DNA from: ZC4RG29 sp964521255
GTDB lineage: Bacteria; Bacteroidota; Bacteroidia; Cytophagales; Cyclobacteriaceae
Assembly: GCA_964521255.1 (NCBI GenBank)
Contig: CAZFRM010000039.1
Coordinates: forward strand, 1-29,324
Direction: 5' to 3'
DNA: 29,324 nt
Numbering within the stretch: position 1 is the stretch's first letter; the number at the start of each line of letters is the position of its first letter. Of this stretch, positions 6,937 to 15,155 are shown one piece after another. A model generated the notes under the pieces. That model ran no database searches. It was not told where the DNA came from and saw only the letters and a program-made list of their open reading frames with translations. Made by a program: the position numbers and the translations under genes.

Positions 6937-6970
6937 AACCCTCCAAGGGTTCTAAAACCTCTGGAGGGTT
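6937..6970. terminator. Bidirectional hairpin between convergent genes
   Basis: AACCCTCCAAGGGTT (6937-6951) and AACCTCTGGAGGGTT (6956-6970) are 15-nt inverted arms with 13 matching pairs and a 4-nt loop. The hairpin lies between the stop codons of the 6233 and 6986 genes. There is no long T-tract, so termination efficiency is uncertain. The arms also look like a dispersed palindrome. Confidence 0.6.
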
Positions 6971-6985
6971 TGGGTTATCTAGGAT

Positions 6986-7717
6986 TTACTCCATCCTTTC
7001 AATTCTTGCCTCACCAAAAATAAGTCGCCTGCTCACTTGAGCGTTTCCTTTGTACAGAACCTGGGGGTCGCCAAAGGCGCTGATTTTTAATTCGTCTTCC
7101 GATGTGAGTTTGATTTTACTTTCACCGTAAATATGGGCTATAGTTGAATAGCTCTTTAAATCACGTGTGTCAATTTTGTTGTCACCGAAGAGCCTGTATT
7201 TTTGATAATCAGCCTTTCCACCTTTTATCTGAAGATCATTTTCTCCATACAGACTTGTCTTTAAGTAATCAGCCTTGATATTGCTTAGGGTGATTTCATT
7301 TTCGCCATATGCTTTTAAAGTAAATGTATTGGCATTAAGCGGATCAAGACAGGTGAGTTCCTGGTTTCCACGAATTTCAAGATGATCGATATCGCGATAG
7401 GTTACATAAGCGGTGACATTCACATTTTGATAGATGCCTCGTTTTTCATGTTCACTTATTCTTTCAGTCTTCTCCGCTATGCGCGCATCATCAAGGTAAA
7501 CACGCAAGGTCTTATTTTTAACTTCAATGTTAATTTTATCAGCAGTGACGCGATCGTAAACCAACCGGATGCTTTCCTTCGTGCCTTTTTGCAATACAAG
7601 ATTCACGTGCGGCGATACCACTACTTTATGAAATGATTTTAATTCCTGGTTGATTTCCTGGGCGCTAAGGGTAGTTGCCAGAATGAGGGCGGTGAATACA
7701 AGTGTTAAGATCTTCAT
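6986..7717 (-). CDS. Head-GIN domain (DUF2807) secreted protein
   Basis: 243 residues. The signal peptide MKILTLVFTALILATTLSAQE is probably cleaved after the Ala in SAQ. The rest is a DUF2807 'head GIN' beta-helix-like domain: SFHKVVVSPHVNLVLQKGTKESIRL, then short repeating strands with the motif GxxExxL/I (HLEIRGNQELTCLD, TLKAYGENEITLSNI, KTSLYGENDLQIKGG, RLFGDNKIDTRDL, HIYGESKIKLTSE, ISAFGDPQVLYKG). Such proteins are widespread in Bacteroidota as putative adhesin or envelope proteins with no established biochemical function. It lies downstream of the FtsX-type permease genes on the same strand, separated by 156 bp, so co-transcription is uncertain. Confidence 0.88.
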   Translation of the reverse strand: MKILTLVFTALILATTLSAQEINQELKSFHKVVVSPHVNLVLQKGTKESIRLVYDRVTADKINIEVKNKTLRVYLDDARIAEKTERISEHEKRGIYQNVNVTAYVTYRDIDHLEIRGNQELTCLDPLNANTFTLKAYGENEITLSNIKADYLKTSLYGENDLQIKGGKADYQKYRLFGDNKIDTRDLKSYSTIAHIYGESKIKLTSEDELKISAFGDPQVLYKGNAQVSRRLIFGEARIERME

Positions 7718-7756
7718 AAATGAATAAGAGATAATTTACTAACGTCTGCCAATCAG

Positions 7757-7787
7757 ACAACTGAAACAGGTAACACCCTGCTCTCAG
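7757..7787. other. Imperfect hairpin between DUF2807 and permease genes
   Basis: CTGA-A-ACAGG and CCTG-CTC-TCAG form an imperfect stem around TAACAC in the 156-bp spacer. It could be a weak attenuator or terminator for the minus-strand permease transcript, but there is no clear T-tract. I see nothing else in the spacer. Confidence 0.25.
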
Positions 7788-7873
7788 CTACAGCTTTTTT
7801 AAAATAAAGTAAAGAAGTAACCCAGCCGGGATAAACTTATAGACTGAATTCACTGCTACAGAGTTGCACGAAC

Positions 7874-10291
7874 TCAATCATTTCTTAAAGAATTGACCGG
7901 ATCACCAGTGGCGGCTCGAAGGGCCTGGATACTTACTGAAAGTAAAGCAATTACCAGGGTAAGAACACCTGCTATAACAAAGACCCACCATTTAATTGTG
8001 ACATGGTAGGCGAATTGTTTAAGCCATTGATTCATTAGCCACCACGCCGCCGGCCAGGCCAGGACGTTAGCGATTAGCACAAGCTTTAAAAAATCCTTAT
8101 TAAGCAAAACTATAATGTTACCCACACTCGCTCCAACTGCTTTTCGAATGCCGATCTCCTTCGTTCGCTGTTCTGCCATAAATGCCGCTAAACCTAAAAG
8201 TCCCAGGCATGCAATGAATATGGCCAACGATGTAAACAAGAGAAAGAGCCACCCGACTTTTCGCTCAGTTTTATGCTTAGCCTCGAAGTTTTCGCTCACA
8301 AAGCTGTATTCAAAAGCTACATCAGGGGCATGTCTTTTAAACAGAGCGTGTATAAATTCCAGTTTATTTTCCCGGTCCCCGGGCGTAAGCTTTATGGCCA
8401 TTTCCCAATAAGGCTCAACCGCCGGCAGAATAATCAGGGGATGGATTGGTTCCTTTAAGGATTGAAAATTAAAATCCCTGACAATCCCAATTACTGAATA
8501 CCATTTTTCCTCCGTGGAGAAGAAATAGCTGAATACCTTTTTATTAAACGGACTTTTGATACCCATTGCCTTAGCGGCGGTTTCATTAACGATAACGACA
8601 TTCGAGTCGCCAGGTGTAAAGAAGCGGCCTTCCCGTAACGCAAACCCCATTGTTTTAAGGTGGTCGGGATCCATTTCATATACATTGAGTATGAAATCTT
8701 TGTTATCGCCTTCCACATGGAAAACTTGTAGCCAGTCAATGTCTGGTGGTAAACGATTGGAGTAGCTGGCTGCTTTAATTTCAGGATGAGCCAGCAAATC
8801 CTGTTTGAAGGCTTTACCATTCTCATCGAGATTTTTTGTATGCAGAAGATTCACAAGATCGGCCTTGTCAAAACCGAGGTCGATCCTGCTGATGAAGGTG
8901 AGCTGATGATATACAACGATGGTTGCAATAATGAGTGCACAGGATACGAAGAACTGAAATACAACCAGTACATTACGTATTCCATAACTGCGCATATGTT
9001 TGCGTATCCTTCCTCTTAACACATCCACAGGGTTGAAACGAGTGAGATAAAATGCGGGATAGCTGCTGGCCAATGAACCGGTTATCAACATGAACAAAAC
9101 TGCTCCGGCAACAAATGAAGGTTGAAATAATGTAGTAAATGAAATATGTTTCCCGGTAAAGTAATTGAAAGGAGCCAGCAGAATTAACGTGATGAAAAGG
9201 GAGATCAGCATGGCGGTCACTACATACAAAAAGGTCTCCATCATAAACTGCCCGATGAGACGAAGATTTTGCGCACCCGCGGCTTTTCTTATGCCTACTT
9301 CCTTTGATCGTTCCGCGGATCTGGCTGTGAAAAGATTCATGAAATTGATACAGGCAAGAATGGTGATGAACAAAGCAATGGCTGAGAATAAATAGATGTG
9401 TTGAATGTTTCCATTGATTTCAATCTCATCATCAAGATCGGATCTGAGGTGTATTTCAGTTAATGGTTGTATGTTAAGCGTAAGTGCATTTCCCTGGTGG
9501 ATAAACTCTCTTAAGTCTTTGTCATTATACTTTTTCATCTCCTCGTTAACATGAAGGTCGTAGAGTTTCCTCATCTCTTTCATATTCTCTTCAATGGTGT
9601 AGCCCGGTTTAATTTTAAAATAATTGATGACCGAACTGTTCATCCACTCTTCCGATTTGAAGATGCTTTCCCAGGATTCAAGTGAGAGAATCAACGTAAA
9701 ATGAAAGTGTGATTGTATAGGAGCGTCTTGTGCTATGCCGCTGATTTTTGCTTCGTATCCCTGGGCAAGGATAAGTGTTTTTCCAATAGGTGATCTATCA
9801 CCGGGGCCTTGATAGTTGAAGTATCGTCTTGCCGCTGACTCACTGATTACAATTTTTCTTTCCCCTTTTAAAACACTATCCGGGTTTCCCTCCAGTAATT
9901 TAAAATTGAAAAACCTGAAGAAGTTTGCATCTGCGAGGAGCAGGTATTTTTCTGTGAATTTTTTATCCTCGTACCGGGAAGGAAAGGTTGACCAACTCAC
10001 CAGGCGAGTTCCGGATTCAAGGGCTGGAATTTTTTTTAAGAATTCTGCTTGTAAAGGGGCACCTGTGTATGCAGAGAGAATTTTTTTTCCCTGCATTGAG
10101 CCCTCCATGCTAAGCCGGTAAATTCTTTTTGCATCCGGATGAAAACGGTCGTAGCTGAGTTCGTCCTGCACATACATGAAAATAAAAAGGCTGCAGGTTA
10201 TGCCGAATGTAAGTCCCGAAATATTGATGAAAGTGAAAACCTTATGCCTGAGAATATACCGTAAAGCAATGATGAAATAGTTTCTGAGCAT
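7874..10291 (-). CDS. FtsX/MacB-type ABC transporter permease (copy 2)
   Basis: 805 residues with the duplicated layout of Bacteroidota FtsX-family permeases. There is an N-terminal transmembrane helix (about 17-41), a periplasmic MacB_PCD-like domain, a first FtsX domain from about 297 with the coupling helix SKEVGIRKAAGAQ (about 328-340), a second periplasmic domain, and a second FtsX domain with TKEIGIRKAVGAS (about 709-721) and three C-terminal helices ending PVNSLRND. These permeases usually pair with a MacB/LolD-like ATPase and act on lipoproteins, peptides or drugs in the envelope. No ATPase gene is nearby, so it must use one encoded elsewhere. It follows the paralogous 10432 gene on the same strand after a 140-bp spacer filled by a palindromic element. 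Confidence 0.93.
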   Translation of the reverse strand: MLRNYFIIALRYILRHKVFTFINISGLTFGITCSLFIFMYVQDELSYDRFHPDAKRIYRLSMEGSMQGKKILSAYTGAPLQAEFLKKIPALESGTRLVSWSTFPSRYEDKKFTEKYLLLADANFFRFFNFKLLEGNPDSVLKGERKIVISESAARRYFNYQGPGDRSPIGKTLILAQGYEAKISGIAQDAPIQSHFHFTLILSLESWESIFKSEEWMNSSVINYFKIKPGYTIEENMKEMRKLYDLHVNEEMKKYNDKDLREFIHQGNALTLNIQPLTEIHLRSDLDDEIEINGNIQHIYLFSAIALFITILACINFMNLFTARSAERSKEVGIRKAAGAQNLRLIGQFMMETFLYVVTAMLISLFITLILLAPFNYFTGKHISFTTLFQPSFVAGAVLFMLITGSLASSYPAFYLTRFNPVDVLRGRIRKHMRSYGIRNVLVVFQFFVSCALIIATIVVYHQLTFISRIDLGFDKADLVNLLHTKNLDENGKAFKQDLLAHPEIKAASYSNRLPPDIDWLQVFHVEGDNKDFILNVYEMDPDHLKTMGFALREGRFFTPGDSNVVIVNETAAKAMGIKSPFNKKVFSYFFSTEEKWYSVIGIVRDFNFQSLKEPIHPLIILPAVEPYWEMAIKLTPGDRENKLEFIHALFKRHAPDVAFEYSFVSENFEAKHKTERKVGWLFLLFTSLAIFIACLGLLGLAAFMAEQRTKEIGIRKAVGASVGNIIVLLNKDFLKLVLIANVLAWPAAWWLMNQWLKQFAYHVTIKWWVFVIAGVLTLVIALLSVSIQALRAATGDPVNSLRND

Positions 10292-10344
10292 TCTTAAAAG
10301 CTAGCAATAAGTTTAGGTATACGAAGGTAAGGGTTTCGAGGTTT

Positions 10345-10425
10345 ACCCCTAAATCCTAAAGGGGACTTGAATGTGAAGTGCTTACGTATTAGTATCTCTT
10401 AGTCCCCTTTAGGGGATTTAGGGGT
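10345..10425. repeat. CCCCTAAA/GGGG inverted-repeat element between the two permease genes
   Basis: The left arm (10345-10367) and right arm (10401-10425) are inverted and differ only by a 2-nt insertion in the right arm. Each arm carries a CCCCTAAA/TTTAGGGG-type core, separated by a 33-nt spacer. The right arm ends 6 nt from the stop codon of the upstream permease, so it could also act as a hairpin at that mRNA end. It is related in core sequence to the element at 20626-20765. Confidence 0.65.
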
Positions 10426-10431
10426 CAGGGG

Positions 10432-12819
10432 TCATTCACTCCTCAGCGAGTCCACCGGATTTGACCATGAAGCTTTGAGTGCATGGAAAATGGTTGTGAG
10501 AAGCGCTATGATCAGGGATGCTCCTCCGGCGAGAAGGAACGTGACATATCCGATTTCGATGCTGTAAGAAAAATCCTGCAGCCATTTGGTCATCACGAAA
10601 TAGGCGATTGCGCTGGCGAGAACAAACGCAATGAGAATGAGGATAACAAATTCCGATGACAGTCGATAAAGAATAGTGGCGTTACTTGCACCCAGAACTT
10701 TGCGGATGCCGATTTCTTTTTTCCGTTGCTCCGCCGTAAATGCAGACAATGCAAACAATCCTAAACCCGCAATAATTATGGTTAGTGTTGTGAAGTGTGT
10801 GAACATGGTAGCAAAGGCTTGTTCATTTCTGTAGAGATTGGCGAATTGCTCGTCAAGGAAATTATATTCAAAAGTGGTTCCCGGGTTTATTTTTTTCCAG
10901 GTCTCTTCAACGTAAGCAATGGTTTCATTTATATCTGATGTGCTGATCTTAACGGCCATGGAAGAATTCTGGGCATTAAAAACGATAAACAATGGTTCAA
11001 GTTTATGGCGTATGGTGGCAAAGTGAAAATCCTTCACAACACCTACAACTGTGTAAGTAGTAATGTCTGCTGGATCAGGACCATTTTGCGTACTTATCTT
11101 TTTTCCTACGGGATCATTCCATTTTAAAAACTTAGCCATCTCTTCATTAATAATGACTGAAATTGAATCGGCATATTCGAGAGAAAAATTTCTTCCCTCA
11201 ACGATCTCCATCCCCATAGTAGGAATAAAAGATTCATCGATACCCATTATGCTGGCAATAATATTTACATCGCTGCTAACGCCTTCCGGTGTAATGGTGG
11301 TGCGTCCAAGTTGTTGTCCTATTTGCGTGGAGGCCGTACCTGCCGCAAGCACTTTTGGATTACGAAGAAGTTCAGTCTTGAAGTTGGTAGCACGCGTAAC
11401 ATTTGATCCGCTTTGTTGAATGGTGATCACCTGCTCACGATCATAGCCAAGATTGCTGTTATGTATAAAACGCATCTGTTGATAGACGATACTGGTCCCC
11501 ACCATGAGTGCAATGGAAATGGTGAATTGAAGAATAACCAGCGCCTTGCGCAGACGAACCCCTCCTGATGAATGTTGAAACGAGCCCTTCAAAACCGTAA
11601 TGGGTTTGAATCCAGACAATACGAATGCCGGATAAAGTCCTGAAAAAATGCCAAGTAAAAATGTGATGAAAACAAGAATAAGTAAATTCTCTCTTTGATA
11701 TAGAATTGATAAATCTGCAAAGCGTTGATACGCATTATTAAGTAAGGGGATGGTAACAATCACAAGGAGTATAGCGATGATAACCGCTACAAAAGTTACC
11801 AGGATAGATTCAACGAGGTGTTGAAGGATGAGTTGCCTGCGAAGGGCACCGATAACTTTTCTCATTCCGATTTCTTTTGCCCGTGTGGCGGATCTTGCCG
11901 TAACAAGATTCATAAAATTAACAGCGGCCAGCAACAAGATTAAAACTGCAATGGTGGAAAGAACATACACATTTAGTATGTCTGATTTGTTTGCATTTGT
12001 TTCAAAGAGAATTTCCTTTGAATGAAGATGTACATTGGTTAATGGCTGAATGACGGGTGTAAAGAATTCAAAAGCATTATTCTTTTTTGTAATGGCTTGA
12101 ATCTTTTCATTGAGTGTCGCTTCATCTATTTCATTTTCCACCTGGATGTAAGTAAACATGGCAATGCCCTGCCATGTCTGTAAAAACTGCCGGTAACCAT
12201 CTTCACCTTCTCCTGGTGTCATCGACCGCAGAAGGTCAAACTGCAGGTGCGAATTTTTTGGAGGATCAGCAACGATGGCGACTACAAATAATTCTGTTGT
12301 CTGATTTAGTTTGATGGTTTTACCAATGGGATTCTCGTCACCAAATATTTTTTTTGCCAGGGTTTGCGTAATGGCGATAGAACCGGGTTGATCGAGAACA
12401 TTTTCTTTTTTTCCTTCGATGAGAGGGAAATCAAATATTTCGAAAAAAGATGACTCGGTACGAAAGGCTGATTCACATTTTAATGTTTTCTCTTCATAGC
12501 TAAGATCATATCTTCCCTGGCTGCTGATGCGCACGGTATTCACAACTTCCGGAAGCTCCGCTTTAATAGCAGGCCCAAGAGGAGGTTGGGTTACGCCTAC
12601 AAGTTTACTGCTGACACCTTCTGCACTGTCGATTGTGAGTACACGAGCGATGCGTTTATAATTTTCATGAAAGCTATCGTAAGAAAGATCTTCTTTTATG
12701 TAAAGGAAAATAATAATACTCGCAGCAAGACCAAGCGCAAGGCCGGCAACTTTAATAAATGCATAGCCACGTTGCTTAACTAAATTCCGAAGACCTGTAA
12801 TGAAATAACTTTTAAACAT
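10432..12819 (-). CDS. FtsX/MacB-type ABC transporter permease (copy 1)
   Basis: 795 residues, the same architecture as the adjacent 7874 gene. There is an N-terminal helix (AFIKVAGLALGLAASIIIFLY, about 18-40), a MacB_PCD-like periplasmic domain, a first FtsX domain (about 285-410) with coupling helix AKEIGMRKVIGAL, a second periplasmic domain, and a second FtsX domain with KKEIGIRKVLGAS (about 697-709). The C-terminal PVDSLRSE parallels PVNSLRND of the paralogue. The two are clearly tandem paralogues but diverged, since the periplasmic domains share little beyond motif spacing. It probably heads the transcript. I saw only a weak TATTTTG-like box upstream. Confidence 0.93.
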   Translation of the reverse strand: MFKSYFITGLRNLVKQRGYAFIKVAGLALGLAASIIIFLYIKEDLSYDSFHENYKRIARVLTIDSAEGVSSKLVGVTQPPLGPAIKAELPEVVNTVRISSQGRYDLSYEEKTLKCESAFRTESSFFEIFDFPLIEGKKENVLDQPGSIAITQTLAKKIFGDENPIGKTIKLNQTTELFVVAIVADPPKNSHLQFDLLRSMTPGEGEDGYRQFLQTWQGIAMFTYIQVENEIDEATLNEKIQAITKKNNAFEFFTPVIQPLTNVHLHSKEILFETNANKSDILNVYVLSTIAVLILLLAAVNFMNLVTARSATRAKEIGMRKVIGALRRQLILQHLVESILVTFVAVIIAILLVIVTIPLLNNAYQRFADLSILYQRENLLILVFITFLLGIFSGLYPAFVLSGFKPITVLKGSFQHSSGGVRLRKALVILQFTISIALMVGTSIVYQQMRFIHNSNLGYDREQVITIQQSGSNVTRATNFKTELLRNPKVLAAGTASTQIGQQLGRTTITPEGVSSDVNIIASIMGIDESFIPTMGMEIVEGRNFSLEYADSISVIINEEMAKFLKWNDPVGKKISTQNGPDPADITTYTVVGVVKDFHFATIRHKLEPLFIVFNAQNSSMAVKISTSDINETIAYVEETWKKINPGTTFEYNFLDEQFANLYRNEQAFATMFTHFTTLTIIIAGLGLFALSAFTAEQRKKEIGIRKVLGASNATILYRLSSEFVILILIAFVLASAIAYFVMTKWLQDFSYSIEIGYVTFLLAGGASLIIALLTTIFHALKASWSNPVDSLRSE

Positions 12820-13021
12820 ATTGAATGCGGTTTGTTTGTCTTAGCCCTGGTCCCCCCAGAAGGGTGATTTAAATCCGGGTGGAATCTTAAAATCCATTGA
12901 TGTTGAGAAGCTCAAAATAGTTTCATCTTCATTAGCATTATGTAGTGAAACTGGTAAATAAGTTTTGAAATTTATAATGTCTTTAAAAATCTTGCGCTTA
13001 AAAATACTTTACTATAAAAAA

Positions 13022-13137
13022 TCGCAGATCGAAATACTGCAGAAAAGTCACAGATAAATCTTCAGCGCAAATCTGCGTGCATTCCATCCGCCTGCCTGCA
13101 CGAAGCCGTTTCGGCAAAGGCAGGCGAATTCTGCGGG
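13022..13137. repeat. CGCAGAT-type palindromic repeat, interrupted
   Basis: CGCAGAT starts the unit. GCAGAAAA, CACAGATAAATCT, GCGCAAATCTGCG and finally CTGCGGGAA follow, the same succession as the units at 17491-17735. The unit is broken between CTGCGTGCATTC and ATTCTGCGGGAA by the hairpin at 13085-13127. Confidence 0.6.
13085..13127. mobile_element. Putative 43-bp hairpin insertion flanked by ATTC duplication
   Basis: CGCCTGCC (13089-13096) pairs with GGCAGGCG (13119-13126), with an inner GCCG-TTT-CGGC stem. The tetranucleotide ATTC occurs on both sides (13081-13084 and 13128-13131). Removing one copy plus the hairpin restores a continuous CTGCGTGCATTCTGCGGG repeat. This looks like a tiny non-autonomous insertion, but it rests on one site and a 4-bp duplication. 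Confidence 0.4.
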
Positions 13138-13197
13138 AAAAGAGTGGGATTGACTTTTTCAGCAGATTAGAAAACTTGGAAGGTGATTCAGAGGGGC

Positions 13198-15153
13198 TCA
13201 ACCATTCTTGTCTCTCTTGATTTTAACCTTGGCTATTGGCCCCACAGAAATAGGTACTTTTTCTGTTTCAATATTAGCCGCTTCAAGTCCGTACGTTTCT
13301 GCAGTAGAAAGGCTGAATCTTTTTACTATTCGATAGCCCTGAATAATCAGTCGGTCAAAATTTGAAATATCACTGTCAGAAGAAGCCCATGAGTTGATGA
13401 TGATGAACTTAAAATCGGAGAACATGCTGTATTTGTGAAGGGAAGGATAAGGACTTATAAGATCGATCTCACCGTTATCGGCCATCTCATGGATGATTTT
13501 TCCAAACATCAAATTAACGCGGTGTTGTGTCTTGAACCCAAGTCTCAATCGGACGAAGAAACATTTTTTAGGAATAATGGTGTCAACGGTATATCGACTT
13601 GTAAAAGGTGTATCTACGGTATCAACGTGCAGGAACCAATATACATCGGCGCGTTTTGGTCTCTTCTTGAAGATCGAGTAGATGATGTTTGAATCAATGT
13701 AACGTTTACTATCGGCTACTGCCAGGTAAACAAGATTAGTTGCTTCCTTGGGTACCGTTGCATCAGCCTGCAGATCCTGCACCATACCGACATAATGTTT
13801 CAAGTCTACAAATTCTGTATGCCTTGCACGAAGTCTTCGGGCGCGCATCAGCACGAACATGGTAAGGAAGAAGAAAGAAGCGATTACAAATGTAAACCAA
13901 CCACCATGCTCGAACTTGCTTAGATTGGAAATCAGAAACATTCCTTCCAAAGAAAAGAAAACCAATCCCAGGAGCGTTGATCGAAAAGTTGACTTCTTTG
14001 AAGTGCTGAAATAGAAAACCAGGAGCGAGGTGGTCATCAACATATCGAAGGTAATAGCCAGGCCATAAGCTCCTTCCATGGCTGTTGAGTATTGAAAAGT
14101 CAATACCACGATGATACATCCAATCATCAGTATCCAGTTAATGGATGGAATGTAGATCTGTCCCCGTACTGTGGACGGGTATCTCACGCGTGTAGCGGGC
14201 CACAGCTTTAATTTCATGGCTTCGTTAATCAGGGTAAAAGTTCCTGATATTAAAGCCTGGCTCGCAATAACCGCTGCCATTGTTGCAATGATGATACCGA
14301 ACAAAAGAAACCAATCCGGCATGATGGAGTAAAAAGGAATCTTCTCACCGATCTTTGTTCCGGTATGTTCCAACAGCCATGCACCCTGACCGAAATAATT
14401 CAGCAACAGCGTAATTTTTACAAACCCCCAGCCTACGCGTATATTTACTTTTCCACAATGACCCAGATCAGAGTATAAGGCTTCCGCCCCGGTAGTACAG
14501 AGGAATACTGCACCTAAGATCCAGAATCCTCCGGGATATTGTGTGAGTAGCCGAAAAGCATAATAGGGATTTAATGCGTTAAGTACAGATAAATTATCAC
14601 CAATGTGAAATGCTCCGATGGTACCAATGGTCAGGAACCACACCAGCATAATGGGACCGAAAGTTGAACCTACAACGCTTGATCCGAATTGCTGAAAGAC
14701 AAATAATCCTACCAGGATAACAATTACAATTGTCAATACAGTAGTGTGATTGATATCAGGATTAAAAATGTTCAGACCTTCAACAGCGGAAGTAACACTG
14801 ATGGCAGGAGTTATAAAGCCATCAGAAATCAGCGTGGCACAACCGATGATAGCGGGGTAGATTACCCACTTTGCTTTGTATCTTCTTACCAATGCATACA
14901 GCGCAAAAATCCCACCTTCACCTTTGTTGTCTGCATTTAATGCGAGGTAAACATATTTGATGGTAGTGATAAGTGTTAGCGTCCAAAAAACACAAGACAA
15001 TCCACCCAGTACGAGTTCTTCTGAAATAGTGTTAGTACCAATTATGGCTTTGAAAACATAAAGAGGAGATGTACCAATGTCACCATAGATAATACCCAGG
15101 GAAATTAAAACTCCTGCAGAGGACAGGCGATGGTGTTTGTTGCTTATTTCCAT
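13198..15153 (-). CDS. kup: Kup/Trk-type low-affinity K+ transporter
   Basis: 651 residues, the usual Kup length. The N-terminal two-thirds hold about 12 membrane helices and the C-terminal third is a cytoplasmic domain. Signatures are IIYGDIGTSPLYVFKAI (about 21-37), NADNKGEGGIFALYALVRRYK and GAEALYSDLGHCGKVNIR. It is a K+:H+ symporter of the inner membrane in the family studied in E. coli. The start codon (15151-15153) lies 2 bp after the stop of the NDH-2 gene, so the two are co-transcribed and possibly translationally coupled. The stop is followed by the CGCAGAT/hairpin region, which may end the transcript. Confidence 0.97.
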   Translation of the reverse strand: MEISNKHHRLSSAGVLISLGIIYGDIGTSPLYVFKAIIGTNTISEELVLGGLSCVFWTLTLITTIKYVYLALNADNKGEGGIFALYALVRRYKAKWVIYPAIIGCATLISDGFITPAISVTSAVEGLNIFNPDINHTTVLTIVIVILVGLFVFQQFGSSVVGSTFGPIMLVWFLTIGTIGAFHIGDNLSVLNALNPYYAFRLLTQYPGGFWILGAVFLCTTGAEALYSDLGHCGKVNIRVGWGFVKITLLLNYFGQGAWLLEHTGTKIGEKIPFYSIMPDWFLLFGIIIATMAAVIASQALISGTFTLINEAMKLKLWPATRVRYPSTVRGQIYIPSINWILMIGCIIVVLTFQYSTAMEGAYGLAITFDMLMTTSLLVFYFSTSKKSTFRSTLLGLVFFSLEGMFLISNLSKFEHGGWFTFVIASFFFLTMFVLMRARRLRARHTEFVDLKHYVGMVQDLQADATVPKEATNLVYLAVADSKRYIDSNIIYSIFKKRPKRADVYWFLHVDTVDTPFTSRYTVDTIIPKKCFFVRLRLGFKTQHRVNLMFGKIIHEMADNGEIDLISPYPSLHKYSMFSDFKFIIINSWASSDSDISNFDRLIIQGYRIVKRFSLSTAETYGLEAANIETEKVPISVGPIAKVKIKRDKNG

Positions 15154-15155
15154 GG

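Larger units (their letters stand above)
12820..13197. other. 378-bp gene-free spacer between permease and kup
   Basis: The right two-thirds carry the CGCAGAT-type repeat (about 13022-13137) with a nested hairpin. The left part (12820-13000), upstream of the minus-strand permease gene, should hold its promoter, but I found no clean TTG/TAnnTTTG pair. A 67-codon minus-strand reading frame covering the repeat has no coding character. Confidence 0.5.

Noticed and set aside
8491..8826. 111-residue minus-strand reading frame
   Set aside because: It lies within the FtsX permease gene in another frame and has no recognisable domain.
11063..11419. 118-residue plus-strand reading frame
   Set aside because: It is antisense to the permease gene, with no start context or domain.
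13763..14119. 118-residue minus-strand reading frame
   Set aside because: It is a shadow inside kup in another frame, without a domain.
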